Part shown: positions 8,585 to 16,886 of the stretch, piece by piece | How positions within the stretch are numbered: the first letter of the stretch is position 1 | Layout of the letters: every line of letters starts with the position of its first letter | Assembly (NCBI RefSeq): GCF_016807805.1 | Contig: NZ_CP063362.1 | Coordinates: 5,374,501-5,438,500, forward strand | Source: Xanthobacter dioxanivorans | GTDB taxonomy: Bacteria > Pseudomonadota > Alphaproteobacteria > Rhizobiales > Xanthobacteraceae | DNA length: 64,000 nt | Direction of reading: 5' to 3' | Translations under genes and position numbers: made by a program | The notes under the pieces: generated by a model | What the model saw: the letters and a program-made list of their open reading frames with translations, nothing else | Databases searched by the model: none | What the model was told of the DNA's origin: nothing

Positions 8585-10783
8585 ATGGCTTCACCCACGA
8601 CATACCGCGCCCGCTTGCACCGTTCGGCCGCCGCTTTGGTGCGCGCGTCGGTGCTCGCCTCGACGGCCCTGCCGGGCCTCGCGCTGGCGCAGGACGCACC
8701 GCAGGCCGCGCCGCGGCCGGACGCGCCGCAGGAGAGCGAGACCGGCATCGTCGCCCTGCCCACCCTCGTGGTGCAGGCCGAGCGCGGCGACGGCCAGACC
8801 CAGGGCTACCAGCCCCTCACCAGCTCCACCGCCACCCTCACGCAGATGCCGATCCTCGACATCCCGCAGGCGGTGAACACGGTGACGCAGGAGGTGATCC
8901 GCGACCAGAACGCCACCACCCTCGACCAGGTGCTGCAGAACGTCTCCAACGTCACCATCGCCAACACGCTCGGCGGCACGCAGGACGCCTTCATCCGCCG
9001 CGGCTTCGGCGACAACCGCGACGGCGGGGTGCTCACCAACGGCCTGCGCACGGTGCTGCCGCGCAGCTTCAACGCCACCACCGACCGCGTCGAGGTGCTG
9101 AAGGGGCCGGCCTCCACCCTCTACGGCATCCAGGAGCCGGGCGGCATCATCAACGTCATCACCAAGAAGCCGCTGGAGAGCTACGCCGCCGTCCTCGACG
9201 GCTCGCTCACCAGCTTCGGCGGCGGCTATGCGGACTTCGACCTCACCGGCCCCATCGCCGGCACGAAGCTCGCGTACCGCTTCATCGGCGAATATCAGGA
9301 CACCAATTACTGGCGCAGTTTCGGCGACACCGAGCAGGGGATTCTCGCCCCCTCCCTCGCCTATTACGGCGAGGACACGGTGGCGACCCTCGCCTACACC
9401 CATCGCGAATATTCGGTGCCGTTCGACCGCGGCACCATCTTCGACCTCACCACCGGCAAGCCGGTGCCGGTGGACCGGCGCACCCGCTTCGACGAGCCCT
9501 ACAACGTCACCAACGGCACCTCGGACCTCGTCCTCGCCGGGCTGGAGCATGATTTCTCCGACGCCTGGAAGCTGAAGGTCAACTACGCCTACAGCCAAGA
9601 CGTCTATGCCGACAACCAGGCGCGGGTCATCGCCTATGATTCCGCCACCGGCAACCTCACCCGCCGCGCCGACGCGACGCAGGATTCCACCCAGAAGGAC
9701 CACAATCTGCGCGCCGACCTCAACGGCACGGTGAACGTCGCCGGCATGAAGAACGAGCTTTTGTTCGGCGTCGCCTACAACACTTACGACCTTCTGCGCA
9801 CGGACATGATCCGCTGCAAGAACAAGACCGGCTTCAACATCTACAATCCGGTCTACGGAACCCTGCCCTACTGCACCACGGTGTCGGCGGCGGACAGCGA
9901 CCAGACCATCCAGCAATCGCTCTACAACGGCTATGCGCAGGATGCGCTCTACCTCACCGAGCAATGGATCGTCGTCGCCGGGGCGAGCTACCAGTACTAC
10001 ACGCAGACCGCCGGCAAGGGCCGCCCGTTCAATCTCAACACCGATGCGGACGGCGGCGAGTTCATGCCGCGGGCGGGCCTCGTCTACAAGGCCACCGACA
10101 AGCTCTCCTTCTACGCCAACTACGCCACCTCCTTCGTGCCGCAGACCTCGATCGCCAGCTATATCGGCACGCTGCCGCCGGAGACCGGCGTCTCCTACGA
10201 GGCCGGCGTGAAGTTCGAGATCTTCAGGGGCCTGACCGGCACGGCGGCCGTCTTCAACATCGAGAAGGAGAACGTGCTCTACACCGAGGTCATCGACGGC
10301 GAGAGCTATGCGCGCACCGCCGGCAAGGTGCGCTCGCGCGGCTTCGAGTTCGACATCGCCGGCGCGCTCACCGACGAGATCAACCTCATCGCCAGCTACG
10401 GCTTCACCGATGCCAAGATCGTCGAGGACCCCGACTATGCCGGCAACGTGCCGGCGAACGCGGCGCGCCACAACTATTCGCTCTTCGCCACCTACGATTT
10501 CGGCAAGGTGTGGGGCGACAACAAGCTGAAGATCGGCGGCGGCTTCCACGGCCGCAGCGCCGCGCCGGGGGTGGCCGCCAACACCTACTGGCTGCCGGCC
10601 TACGTGGTGTTCGACGCCATGGTGGCCTACACCATCGCCGCGCCGACGCCTGTCACCGTGCAGCTCAACGTGAAAAACCTGTTCGACACCACCTATTACA
10701 CCTCGTCCCAGGCCAACAACAATCTGGGCAACGCCATCGGCGACCCGCTGGAGGCGATCCTCTCGGCCCGGTTCACGTTCTGA
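8585..10783 (+). CDS. TonB-dependent siderophore receptor (locus 1)
   Basis: A 732-aa outer-membrane receptor. The N-terminus has a signal peptide (about residues 1-36, cleavage after ALAQ). The plug domain spans about 60-220, with the siderophore-receptor features DIPQAVNTVTQEVIRDQ, TLDQVLQNVSNV, FIRRGF and RVEVLKGPASTLYGIQEPGGIINVITKKP. The remainder is a 22-strand barrel ending in the aromatic terminus LSARFTF. The internal QLNVKNLFDTTYYTS is the usual C-terminal receptor motif. No N-terminal signalling (STN) domain is visible, so it is not of the sigma-factor-signalling type. It is divergent from the ABC importer at 4190-8152, its probable partner. Confidence 0.93.
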   Translation: MASPTTYRARLHRSAAALVRASVLASTALPGLALAQDAPQAAPRPDAPQESETGIVALPTLVVQAERGDGQTQGYQPLTSSTATLTQMPILDIPQAVNTVTQEVIRDQNATTLDQVLQNVSNVTIANTLGGTQDAFIRRGFGDNRDGGVLTNGLRTVLPRSFNATTDRVEVLKGPASTLYGIQEPGGIINVITKKPLESYAAVLDGSLTSFGGGYADFDLTGPIAGTKLAYRFIGEYQDTNYWRSFGDTEQGILAPSLAYYGEDTVATLAYTHREYSVPFDRGTIFDLTTGKPVPVDRRTRFDEPYNVTNGTSDLVLAGLEHDFSDAWKLKVNYAYSQDVYADNQARVIAYDSATGNLTRRADATQDSTQKDHNLRADLNGTVNVAGMKNELLFGVAYNTYDLLRTDMIRCKNKTGFNIYNPVYGTLPYCTTVSAADSDQTIQQSLYNGYAQDALYLTEQWIVVAGASYQYYTQTAGKGRPFNLNTDADGGEFMPRAGLVYKATDKLSFYANYATSFVPQTSIASYIGTLPPETGVSYEAGVKFEIFRGLTGTAAVFNIEKENVLYTEVIDGESYARTAGKVRSRGFEFDIAGALTDEINLIASYGFTDAKIVEDPDYAGNVPANAARHNYSLFATYDFGKVWGDNKLKIGGGFHGRSAAPGVAANTYWLPAYVVFDAMVAYTIAAPTPVTVQLNVKNLFDTTYYTSSQANNNLGNAIGDPLEAILSARFTF

Positions 10784-10872
10784 TTCCCGGACAAGACCCG
10801 GCGCACGTCGCCTTTCGCGCCCCGGGCTCCATCTGGGAGTAGAGGGCGATTCACCGGTCAGATTGATTCAAT

Positions 10873-10896
10873 TTGCTTGGATCGTTGCTTGGATCG
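10873..10896. repeat. 12-bp tandem duplication TTGCTTGGATCG
   Basis: Two exact adjacent copies of TTGCTTGGATCG at 10873-10884 and 10885-10896 lie in the intergenic space after the receptor gene. The sequence just before it (10856-10880) looks like a degraded form of the palindrome found at 38206-38232. Confidence 0.5.
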
Positions 10897-10948
10897 CGAC
10901 CGAGCGCGGATCGACATTCAGATCGACCGGCGCCCGCCCTCCACCACC

Positions 10949-11061
10949 GTCAGGGCCGGGCCTGTCCCGGCCACCCGCGCGGTTGGGCCGGGCACATATC
11001 CTCGCAGGCCTGCGCCAGCGGTGCGGCGCGGATACCCGGGACAGGCCCGGTGAGGGCTGAC
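10949..11061. repeat. Palindromic intergenic repeat pair (BIME/REP-like), copy 2
   Basis: Two inverted arms, 10949-10980 and 11026-11061, share the core CCGGGCCTGTCCCGG and are bounded by GTCAG and CTGAC. It has the same architecture and nearly the same length as the element at 4028-4136. It occupies most of the 310-bp space between the convergent TonB receptor and GGDEF genes; nothing else is seen there apart from the small duplication at 10873. Confidence 0.6.
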
Positions 11062-11093
11062 CGCGCCCAACGGGGCGCATTTTCAAACGGGCT

Positions 11094-12119
11094 CTAAGCC
11101 TCCTCGCTGTCGGGCACCAGCGGGCGGTTCGGGTGCCGCCCGCCCCGCTTCGCCGCGTACATCGCCCGGTCCGAGGCCTGGATCAGCTCGCGCGGCGTGC
11201 TGCCCGCGTGGGGATGAAGCGCGAAGCCGACGCTCACCCCCACCCGCAACGCCGGCCCGCCGCCGGGCCGGTACGGCGCCCCGACATGCTCGATGATCTG
11301 CGCCACCACGGGCTCCACCTCCTCGGCGGTATGGGCCGACTTGAGGATGGCGGCGAACTCGTCGCCCCCCAGCCGCGCCAGGATGTCCCCCTCCCGCACG
11401 CAGCTCCTCAGGCGGTCCGCCACGTTCTGCAACAGCCAGTCCCCGGTGTCGTGGCCGTGCGTGTCGTTGATGGACTTGAACCCGTCGAGATCGAGATAGA
11501 GCACGGCGAAGGCGCCCCCCTCGGCCACCGCGGCGGCCAGGCACTGCTCGAAGTGCCGCCGGTTCGGCAGCTCGGTGAGCACGTCGTGTGCCGCCAGGCG
11601 GGCGATCTGCTCCTGCGCGCGGACGCGCTCGGCGATCTCTCGGGTCAGGTTCAGGTTGGCATAAGCGAGCTGCCGGGTGCGCTCCTGCACCCGCTGCTCC
11701 AGTTCCTCGTTGGCCCGCCGCAGCTCGGCGGCCGCGACCTTGCGCTCGGTAATGTCGACGAACAGCGCCACCACGCCGACCTTGTGCGGCGGGCTGTCCG
11801 GCGCCGGCTGCGACCACAGGGTGGAGGTGATCAGGTTCAGCCACACCAGCTGGTTGTCGCGATAATAGGGGATGTCGCTGTCGTGGCAGCTGTCGGCATT
11901 GTAGACGGCGTCCAGCAGCGCCTGCGCAAACCCGTCATTGGCCGGATCGCCGAACAGCTGGGTCGCGAAGGGCGCCTCGTCATCGCCCGCGGGCGAGAAG
12001 CCGAGGATGCGCTCGGCGGCCGGATTGAAAGCCCGCACGTGGCCCTGGCGGTCGAGGGCCAGAACCCCACCCTGCATGAATTCGAGAACACGGGTGAAAA
12101 GCAGATCAGGATCGACCAT
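11094..12119 (-). CDS. PAS domain-containing GGDEF diguanylate cyclase
   Basis: A 341-aa cytoplasmic signalling protein predicted to make cyclic di-GMP. Residues 5-125 form a PAS sensor (GVLALDRQGHVRAFNPAAERILGF ... VALFVDITERK), 130-170 a coiled coil, and 175-330 a GGDEF domain with an intact active site (GGDEF at 251-255) and an intact inhibitory site (R242-x-x-D245), five residues upstream. DVLTELPNRR and LDLDGFKSINDTHGHDTGD are also conserved. The ATG at 12119 begins exactly at the PAS domain; the longer open frame upstream covers unrelated DNA. No transmembrane segment is visible. Confidence 0.92.
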   Translation of the reverse strand: MVDPDLLFTRVLEFMQGGVLALDRQGHVRAFNPAAERILGFSPAGDDEAPFATQLFGDPANDGFAQALLDAVYNADSCHDSDIPYYRDNQLVWLNLITSTLWSQPAPDSPPHKVGVVALFVDITERKVAAAELRRANEELEQRVQERTRQLAYANLNLTREIAERVRAQEQIARLAAHDVLTELPNRRHFEQCLAAAVAEGGAFAVLYLDLDGFKSINDTHGHDTGDWLLQNVADRLRSCVREGDILARLGGDEFAAILKSAHTAEEVEPVVAQIIEHVGAPYRPGGGPALRVGVSVGFALHPHAGSTPRELIQASDRAMYAAKRGGRHPNRPLVPDSEEA

Positions 12120-12268
12120 ATGTCCCAACTCGGGCAGAGCCGGTGGATATTGGCAAGGTGGACGCCCCATGCGCAAGGGCGGCACGGGCGAAGCTCCGCG
12201 CAGGTTGCACCAGCCTTTGCGGTAAATCCCCGCTCTTTGACGCGGAACCCCGCGTCGCGACAGGGTAA

Positions 12269-13210
12269 TTATCGGGATACGTCCGGGCGGGTACGCTCCG
12301 GCATCAGCACCAGCAGGGTGCCGGCGAGCACCAGCGCGATGCCGGCCGCCGCCGTCAAGGTCCAGTGGAACGCCTCGTACCAGGTGGAGAGCGCCAGCGC
12401 CACCAGGGGAAACAGCACCGCGCCGTAGCCCGCCCGGTTCGCGCCGATGCGGCGGATCAGCAGCAGGTAGATGGCGAATCCGGTCAGCGTCTGCGCCAGC
12501 ACCAGATACACCAGCGAGCCGAGATAGCGCGTGTTCCACTCGACGATGAACGGCGACCCCCGCACCAGCGCGACCGCCAGCAGGATGACCAGCCCGTAGA
12601 AGAACCCCCATGCCGTCAGCGAGGCGAGCGGGTAGCCCCGCCGCCCGGCGACGCCGGACAGAAGGCTGCCAAGGGAAAAGCAGACGGTGCCCGCGAGCGC
12701 GAGCGCCAGCCCCTCGCCCATCCCGTTCACGCCCGTGCCATCGGCCACGGACGGGCCGAACACCAGCGCGAGCCCGGCGACGCCCGCCGCGGCCCCGGCG
12801 ACAACCCGCCCCCGCAGCCGCAGGCCGAGGAAGGCGGCGGACAGCAGGGGCGTGATGACGGCGGAGAGCGCGAACACCACCGACAGCAGGCCGGACGGCA
12901 GGTGGTAGCCGGCATAATAGAAGCTCAGGAAGTTCAGCGAGAACAGCGTCGCGCCCATGGCCGCGAACAGGAGATGGTCGCGCAGGGTGAACGCGAGGCG
13001 CCCGCCGGAGACGAGCACCATGGCGAACATCACCAATGCCGCGACCAGGAAGCGCCACACCCCGGAGACCTCCGGGGTCACCAGGCCGAGCTGCAGCTTC
13101 AGCGGCAGCCAGCCGCTGCCGAAGATGAGAACGGTGGCGGCAAAGAGCAGCACGTCGGTGGGGCTGAACGCGGCGTCGAGGGAGGACCGGGGGGCCGGCA
13201 TGCAGGACAT
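12269..13210 (-). CDS. EamA/DMT-superfamily transporter
   Basis: A 313-aa inner-membrane protein with ten predicted helices arranged as two EamA repeats. The first has LIFGSGWLPLKLQLGLVTPEVSGVWRF and FYYAGYHLPSGLLSVVFALSAVITPLLSAAFL; the second has YLVLAQTLTGFAIYLLLIRRIGANRAGYGAVLFPLVALALS and GIALVLAGTLLVL. The ATG at 13210 gives MSCMPAPRSS; an alternative ATG at 13201 gives MPAPRSS. Neither has a strong ribosome-binding site. Family members export amino acids or other small metabolites, and nothing nearby identifies the substrate. Confidence 0.85.
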   Translation of the reverse strand: MSCMPAPRSSLDAAFSPTDVLLFAATVLIFGSGWLPLKLQLGLVTPEVSGVWRFLVAALVMFAMVLVSGGRLAFTLRDHLLFAAMGATLFSLNFLSFYYAGYHLPSGLLSVVFALSAVITPLLSAAFLGLRLRGRVVAGAAAGVAGLALVFGPSVADGTGVNGMGEGLALALAGTVCFSLGSLLSGVAGRRGYPLASLTAWGFFYGLVILLAVALVRGSPFIVEWNTRYLGSLVYLVLAQTLTGFAIYLLLIRRIGANRAGYGAVLFPLVALALSTWYEAFHWTLTAAAGIALVLAGTLLVLMPERTRPDVSR

Positions 13211-13356
13211 CCAGTCTCGCCCGCAACCAGCGCAAAGGCGGCACCCCGGTATATATCGAACATCACACATGTCGGCCATGCGCCGGGCGCATGCCTTATC
13301 GGCCGGCTGCTCGGCTGACGGAGGGCGGGGCCGGTTCGCCGGCACCGCCGTGCGGC

Positions 13357-13833
13357 CTACCGGGCACCGGCGAACTGGTCGAGCAGCGCGTCGCGCGCGT
13401 CGGCGATGCGGCGATAGTGGGCGTCGCTGCCGCCTGCGTCGGGATGCGCGGTCTTGGCCAGCCGCCGGAAGGCGGCATTGATCTGCGACGGCTCGAGCGC
13501 CCCCTCGACCGGCAGGTTCAGCACCTCGCGGTGCTCCTTGTCGTCGTCGTCGAAGTCCGCCCGGAACAGGAAGGCGCGGCGCTGCTTCTGCGCCTCCATG
13601 CGCAGCTCGACCTGGTCCGCCTGCCACCTTTCGCGCGACATGACGAGGCATGCGCCGAAGGCGATCCGGCCCTGCGTCTCCAGCTCGTCGAGGCTGAACG
13701 GCCCGACGACGCCGTAGGGCGGCGCCAGCCAGGCCCTGCGGCCGCCCTCCTCCGCCTCGACCTGGCCGATCCTCACCATGTCGAGGACCCCGAGCGAGCC
13801 GTTCCAGACGACCCAATCCTCTTTGTCCGTCAT
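13357..13833 (-). CDS. Small J-domain (DnaJ-like) protein
   Basis: A 158-aa protein with a C-terminal J domain (about residues 95-155). The PSQINAAFRRLAKTAHPDAGG segment contains the essential HPD tripeptide that stimulates Hsp70 ATPase, followed by the helix RRIADARDALLDQF. The N-terminal 90 residues (DWVVWNGSLGVLDMVRIGQ) are not recognised. There is no G/F region or zinc finger, so it is a specialised DnaK co-chaperone rather than DnaJ itself. It is divergent from the ATPase gene at 14057. Confidence 0.82.
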   Translation of the reverse strand: MTDKEDWVVWNGSLGVLDMVRIGQVEAEEGGRRAWLAPPYGVVGPFSLDELETQGRIAFGACLVMSRERWQADQVELRMEAQKQRRAFLFRADFDDDDKEHREVLNLPVEGALEPSQINAAFRRLAKTAHPDAGGSDAHYRRIADARDALLDQFAGAR

Positions 13834-14056
13834 GCCAAAATGTCCGACATGCGATCGCTTTCATGCATGAGCCGGCGCCGCACCCCCGTCTTTTGTGCGA
13901 AAGCGTTCGCGACAGCCGGACGGCCTGCGCGTCCATGCATATTCGGCGCCAAGGCCGCGCGCCGCCGGCCCCGTGCGGTGCAGTTGAACCCGCGGCAGGA
14001 ATCGATATGAGTCCCGCCATGACTTTTTCCCCCCTCGCCGCACGGCGGGCGCCGCG

Positions 14057-15588
14057 ATGACGGCCCCGGCCAAGGTGTCCATCGACCTCGGCACCCGCGC
14101 GGGCGGGGGAGCGGCCGTGCTGGACCTGGAGGAGCTGCTGGCCACGCGCCTGCTGGTGCAGGGCAATTCCGGCTCCGGCAAGTCGCACCTGCTGCGCCGC
14201 CTGCTGGAGCAGAGCGCCCCTGGGTGCAGCAGGCGGTGATCGACCCGGAGGGCGATTTCGTCACCCTGGCCGACCGCTACGGCCATGTGGTGGTGGATGC
14301 GCAGCGCGGCGAGGCGGATCTCCAGCGCATCGCCGCCCGGGTCCGCCAGCACCGGGTCTCGGTGGTGCTCAACCTGGAGGGGCTCGACGCCGAGCAGCAG
14401 ATGCGCGCCGCCGCCGCCTTCCTCGGCGGCCTGTTCGATGCCGACCGGGATGCCTGGTATCCGGTTCTGGTGGTGGTGGACGAGGCGCAATTGTTCGCCC
14501 CCACCGCGGCTGGCGAGGTGTCCGACGAGGCCCGCAAGGTGTCGCTGGGGGCCATGACCAATCTCATGTCCCGCGGCCGCAAGCGCGGCCTCGCCGGGGT
14601 CATCGCCACCCAGCGCCTCGCCAAGCTCGCCAAGAACGTGGCGGCGGAGGCCTCCAACTTCCTCATGGGCCGCACCTTCCTCGACATCGACATGGCCCGC
14701 GCCGCCGACCTCCTGGGCATGGAGCGGCGGCAGGCCGAGATGTTCCGCGACCTGCAGAGCGGCCATTTCATCGCCCTCGGCCCGGCCCTGGCGCGCCGGC
14801 CGCTGCCGGTGCACATCGGCCCGGTGGAGACCTCGGCCCGCTCCACCAGTCCCCGGCTGGTGCCGTTGCCGGAACCGGCGGCCGCCGAGGACGCCCACGA
14901 TCTGATCTTCACCCCCGGCGCCGACGAGGCGCGGCCCCTGGTGCCGCGCCGCCCGCCGGCGGTGGCGCCCACGGCGGACGTGCTGGCCCAGCTCGCCCGC
15001 AGCGTGCCGGCCGCCCCGCCGCCGGCCGCGCCGCCGGCGCCCGGCCTGTCCCCCGAGGAACGCCAGGCGGCCATCGACGCGGCGCTGCGCGAGATCCTGA
15101 GCGAGAGCGATGCCGGGTTCCGCACCATCGCCGTGCTCTACCAGGACTTCCTGGTGCGCTGCCGGATCCGCCGGATCGGCGGCGATCCCGTCAGCCTCCC
15201 AGCCTTCCGCCGCCGGCTGGCCGTGGCCCATGCCGGCATCGACATGGCCGAGGCGGAGGCGGAGGATTCCCCCTGGGCCGAGGTGCTCGGCATGGCCGGC
15301 GCGCTGCCGGAGGACATGCAGGGCGTGTTCCTCTCCCTCGCCCGCGCCGCCCACGACCATCGCCCCTGCCCGTCGGATGCCGACGTCGCCCGCGCCTATG
15401 GCAGCCGCTCGCCCGGCCGGGCGCGGCGGCTTCTGGCCTATATGGAGGAGCGGCAGGTGATCGTGTGCCGGCTGGACGGGCGCGGCCGGCGCATCGTGGC
15501 CATTCCCGGCCTCGCCTGGGAGACCGAGCCCGGCGATCCCAACGCCGCCGCCAGCGCCGCCCAGCCCGAGGCGACCCCGGCGGACTGA
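14057..15588 (+). pseudogene. HerA-like (DUF87) ATPase, frameshifted between Walker A and Walker B
   Basis: Two overlapping frames encode one protein. The first (14057-14239) carries the start and Walker A (LVQGNSGSGKSHLLRRLLEQSAP). The second (entered at about 14221) continues as WVQQAVIDPEGDFVTLADRYGHVVV, Walker B (VLVVVDEAQLF), the SRGRKRGLAGVIATQRLAKL region, and a long C-terminal winged-helix-like part. The join requires one extra base in the C-run at 14217-14220. Rejoined, it would be about 510 aa, a HerA/FtsK-class ATPase of the kind annotated as an ATP-binding DUF87 protein. Whether this is a true mutation, a sequencing indel or recoding cannot be decided from sequence alone. The downstream frame shows no other damage, which favours a recent event or an error. 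Confidence 0.72.
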
Positions 15589-15725
15589 GGCGCGCACGCG
15601 AGCGCGGCGTTCCGGCCGCCGGTTCCCGCCGGAAGGCCGCGCGGGCGGTTTGTCACACCCGCCGCGCGGCCGTCGTGATATGCACCGCATGAACGATCGA
15701 GGCCGGCGCCTGTGGAGGAACCTGG

Positions 15726-16475
15726 ATGTCTTTCTATCGAGGCATGACCTGCGAGAACGTGACCCTCAGCGGTGACGGCGGCACCCCGATCACCGCCTAT
15801 GTGGCGCGGCCCGAAGGTCCCGGCCCCTTCCCGGCCGTGGTGCTGGTGCACCACCTGCCCGGCTGGAGCGAATTCTACATCGAGACGACCCGGCGCTTCG
15901 CCCATCACGGCTATCTCGCCATCTGCGCCAACCTCTACCAGCGCGCGGGCGAGGGCGATCCGGACGACGTCGCCGCCAAGGTGCGCGCCGAGGGCGGCGT
16001 TCCCGACGCCCAGGTGGTCGGCGATACCGAGGCGGCGGTGAAGTGGGCCCGCGCGCAGGACGGGCACAACGGCAAGGTCGGCCTGTTCGGCTCCTGCTCG
16101 GGCGGACGACACGCCTTCCTCTATGCCTGCCGGAAGACGGACGTGGACGCCTGCGCCGAGCTGTGGGGCGGCCGCGTGGTGATGGGCCAGGAGGAGCTCA
16201 ACGACAAGGCGCCGGTCGCGCCCATCGACCTGACCAAGGATCTCTCCTGCCCGCTGATCGGCATCTTCGGCAACGACGACCGCGCGCCGAGCCCCGAGCA
16301 GGTGAACCAGCACGAGGCCGAGCTTGAGAAGCACGGCAAGAGCTACGCGTTCCACCGCTATGACGGCGCCGGCCACGGCTTCTTCTACTGGCACCGGCCG
16401 CTCTACCGGCCCGAGCAGGCCATGGACGGCTGGAGCAGGATTCTCGCGTTCTTCGGCCGGCACCTGGCAAATTAG
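15726..16475 (+). CDS. Dienelactone hydrolase family protein
   Basis: A 249-aa alpha/beta hydrolase. The nucleophile elbow GSCSGG has Cys124 as nucleophile, as in dienelactone hydrolases rather than the serine of esterases. The acid is Asp184 or 185 (FGNDDRAP) and the histidine is His217 (GAGHGF). The lid/oxyanion region VLVHHLPGWSEFYIE is typical. GGAGG lies seven bases before the ATG. It is followed after 12 bases by the small gene at 16488. There is no chlorocatechol operon around it, so the substrate is unknown. Confidence 0.9.
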   Translation: MSFYRGMTCENVTLSGDGGTPITAYVARPEGPGPFPAVVLVHHLPGWSEFYIETTRRFAHHGYLAICANLYQRAGEGDPDDVAAKVRAEGGVPDAQVVGDTEAAVKWARAQDGHNGKVGLFGSCSGGRHAFLYACRKTDVDACAELWGGRVVMGQEELNDKAPVAPIDLTKDLSCPLIGIFGNDDRAPSPEQVNQHEAELEKHGKSYAFHRYDGAGHGFFYWHRPLYRPEQAMDGWSRILAFFGRHLAN

Positions 16476-16487
16476 GAGGCGCCTCGC

Positions 16488-16793
16488 ATGTGCACGTCCA
16501 TTGTCGAGATCGTCCCGGCGGAAGGCATGGCCAAGCGCGGCGACGACTGGTTTCCCCTGGCGCAGGCGGTGGTCGCCTACGACCATGCCCGCCATGCGCC
16601 CTTGGCCGACGTCATCACCCTGGACTTCATCAACACCGGCCTTGAGCCGGGGGCGCGCGCCGGCATCGAGCTGACGCTGGAGAGCGCCCGCGAGCTGCGC
16701 GCCGCCCTCGACCGGGCGATCGCCGCGGCCGAGTTCGAGGAGGCGGAAGTCCGCGGCAAGGGCGCCGCGCCCGGCCGCGTCCGGGCCGCCTGA
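16488..16793 (+). CDS. Small conserved protein, DUF6295-like
   Basis: A 101-aa soluble protein. The pattern MCTSIVEI, GDDWFPLAQAVVAYDHARHAP, VITLDFINTGLEPGARAGIELTLESARELRAALDRAI matches my recollection of the DUF6295 family, whose function is unknown. AGGAGG at 16474-16479 supports the ATG. It follows the dienelactone hydrolase gene closely and is likely co-transcribed. The last codons and the stop lie inside a 15-bp tandem repeat. Confidence 0.75.
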   Translation: MCTSIVEIVPAEGMAKRGDDWFPLAQAVVAYDHARHAPLADVITLDFINTGLEPGARAGIELTLESARELRAALDRAIAAAEFEEAEVRGKGAAPGRVRAA

Positions 16794-16826
16794 GACCGGG
16801 CCGCCTGAGACCGGGGCGCCTGAACC
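16783..16826. repeat. 15-bp tandem repeat covering the stop codon of the DUF6295-like gene
   Basis: The unit GGGCCGCCTGAGACC occurs exactly at 16783-16797 and 16798-16812, and imperfectly at 16813-16826. The TGA of the first copy is the stop codon, so expansion or contraction would leave the protein intact while changing the 3' untranslated region. Confidence 0.6.
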
Positions 16827-16886
16827 GGAAGTGTGCGCCGCGGCCTGGCCCGCCGGGCTGCGGATCTTCCGGCCCGGCCCGCCGCG

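Noticed and set aside
8591..10549. 652-aa minus-strand frame opposite the TonB receptor
   Set aside because: It is antisense to a gene with clear receptor motifs and reads as a shadow of high-GC codon use; no recognisable domain or ribosome-binding site.
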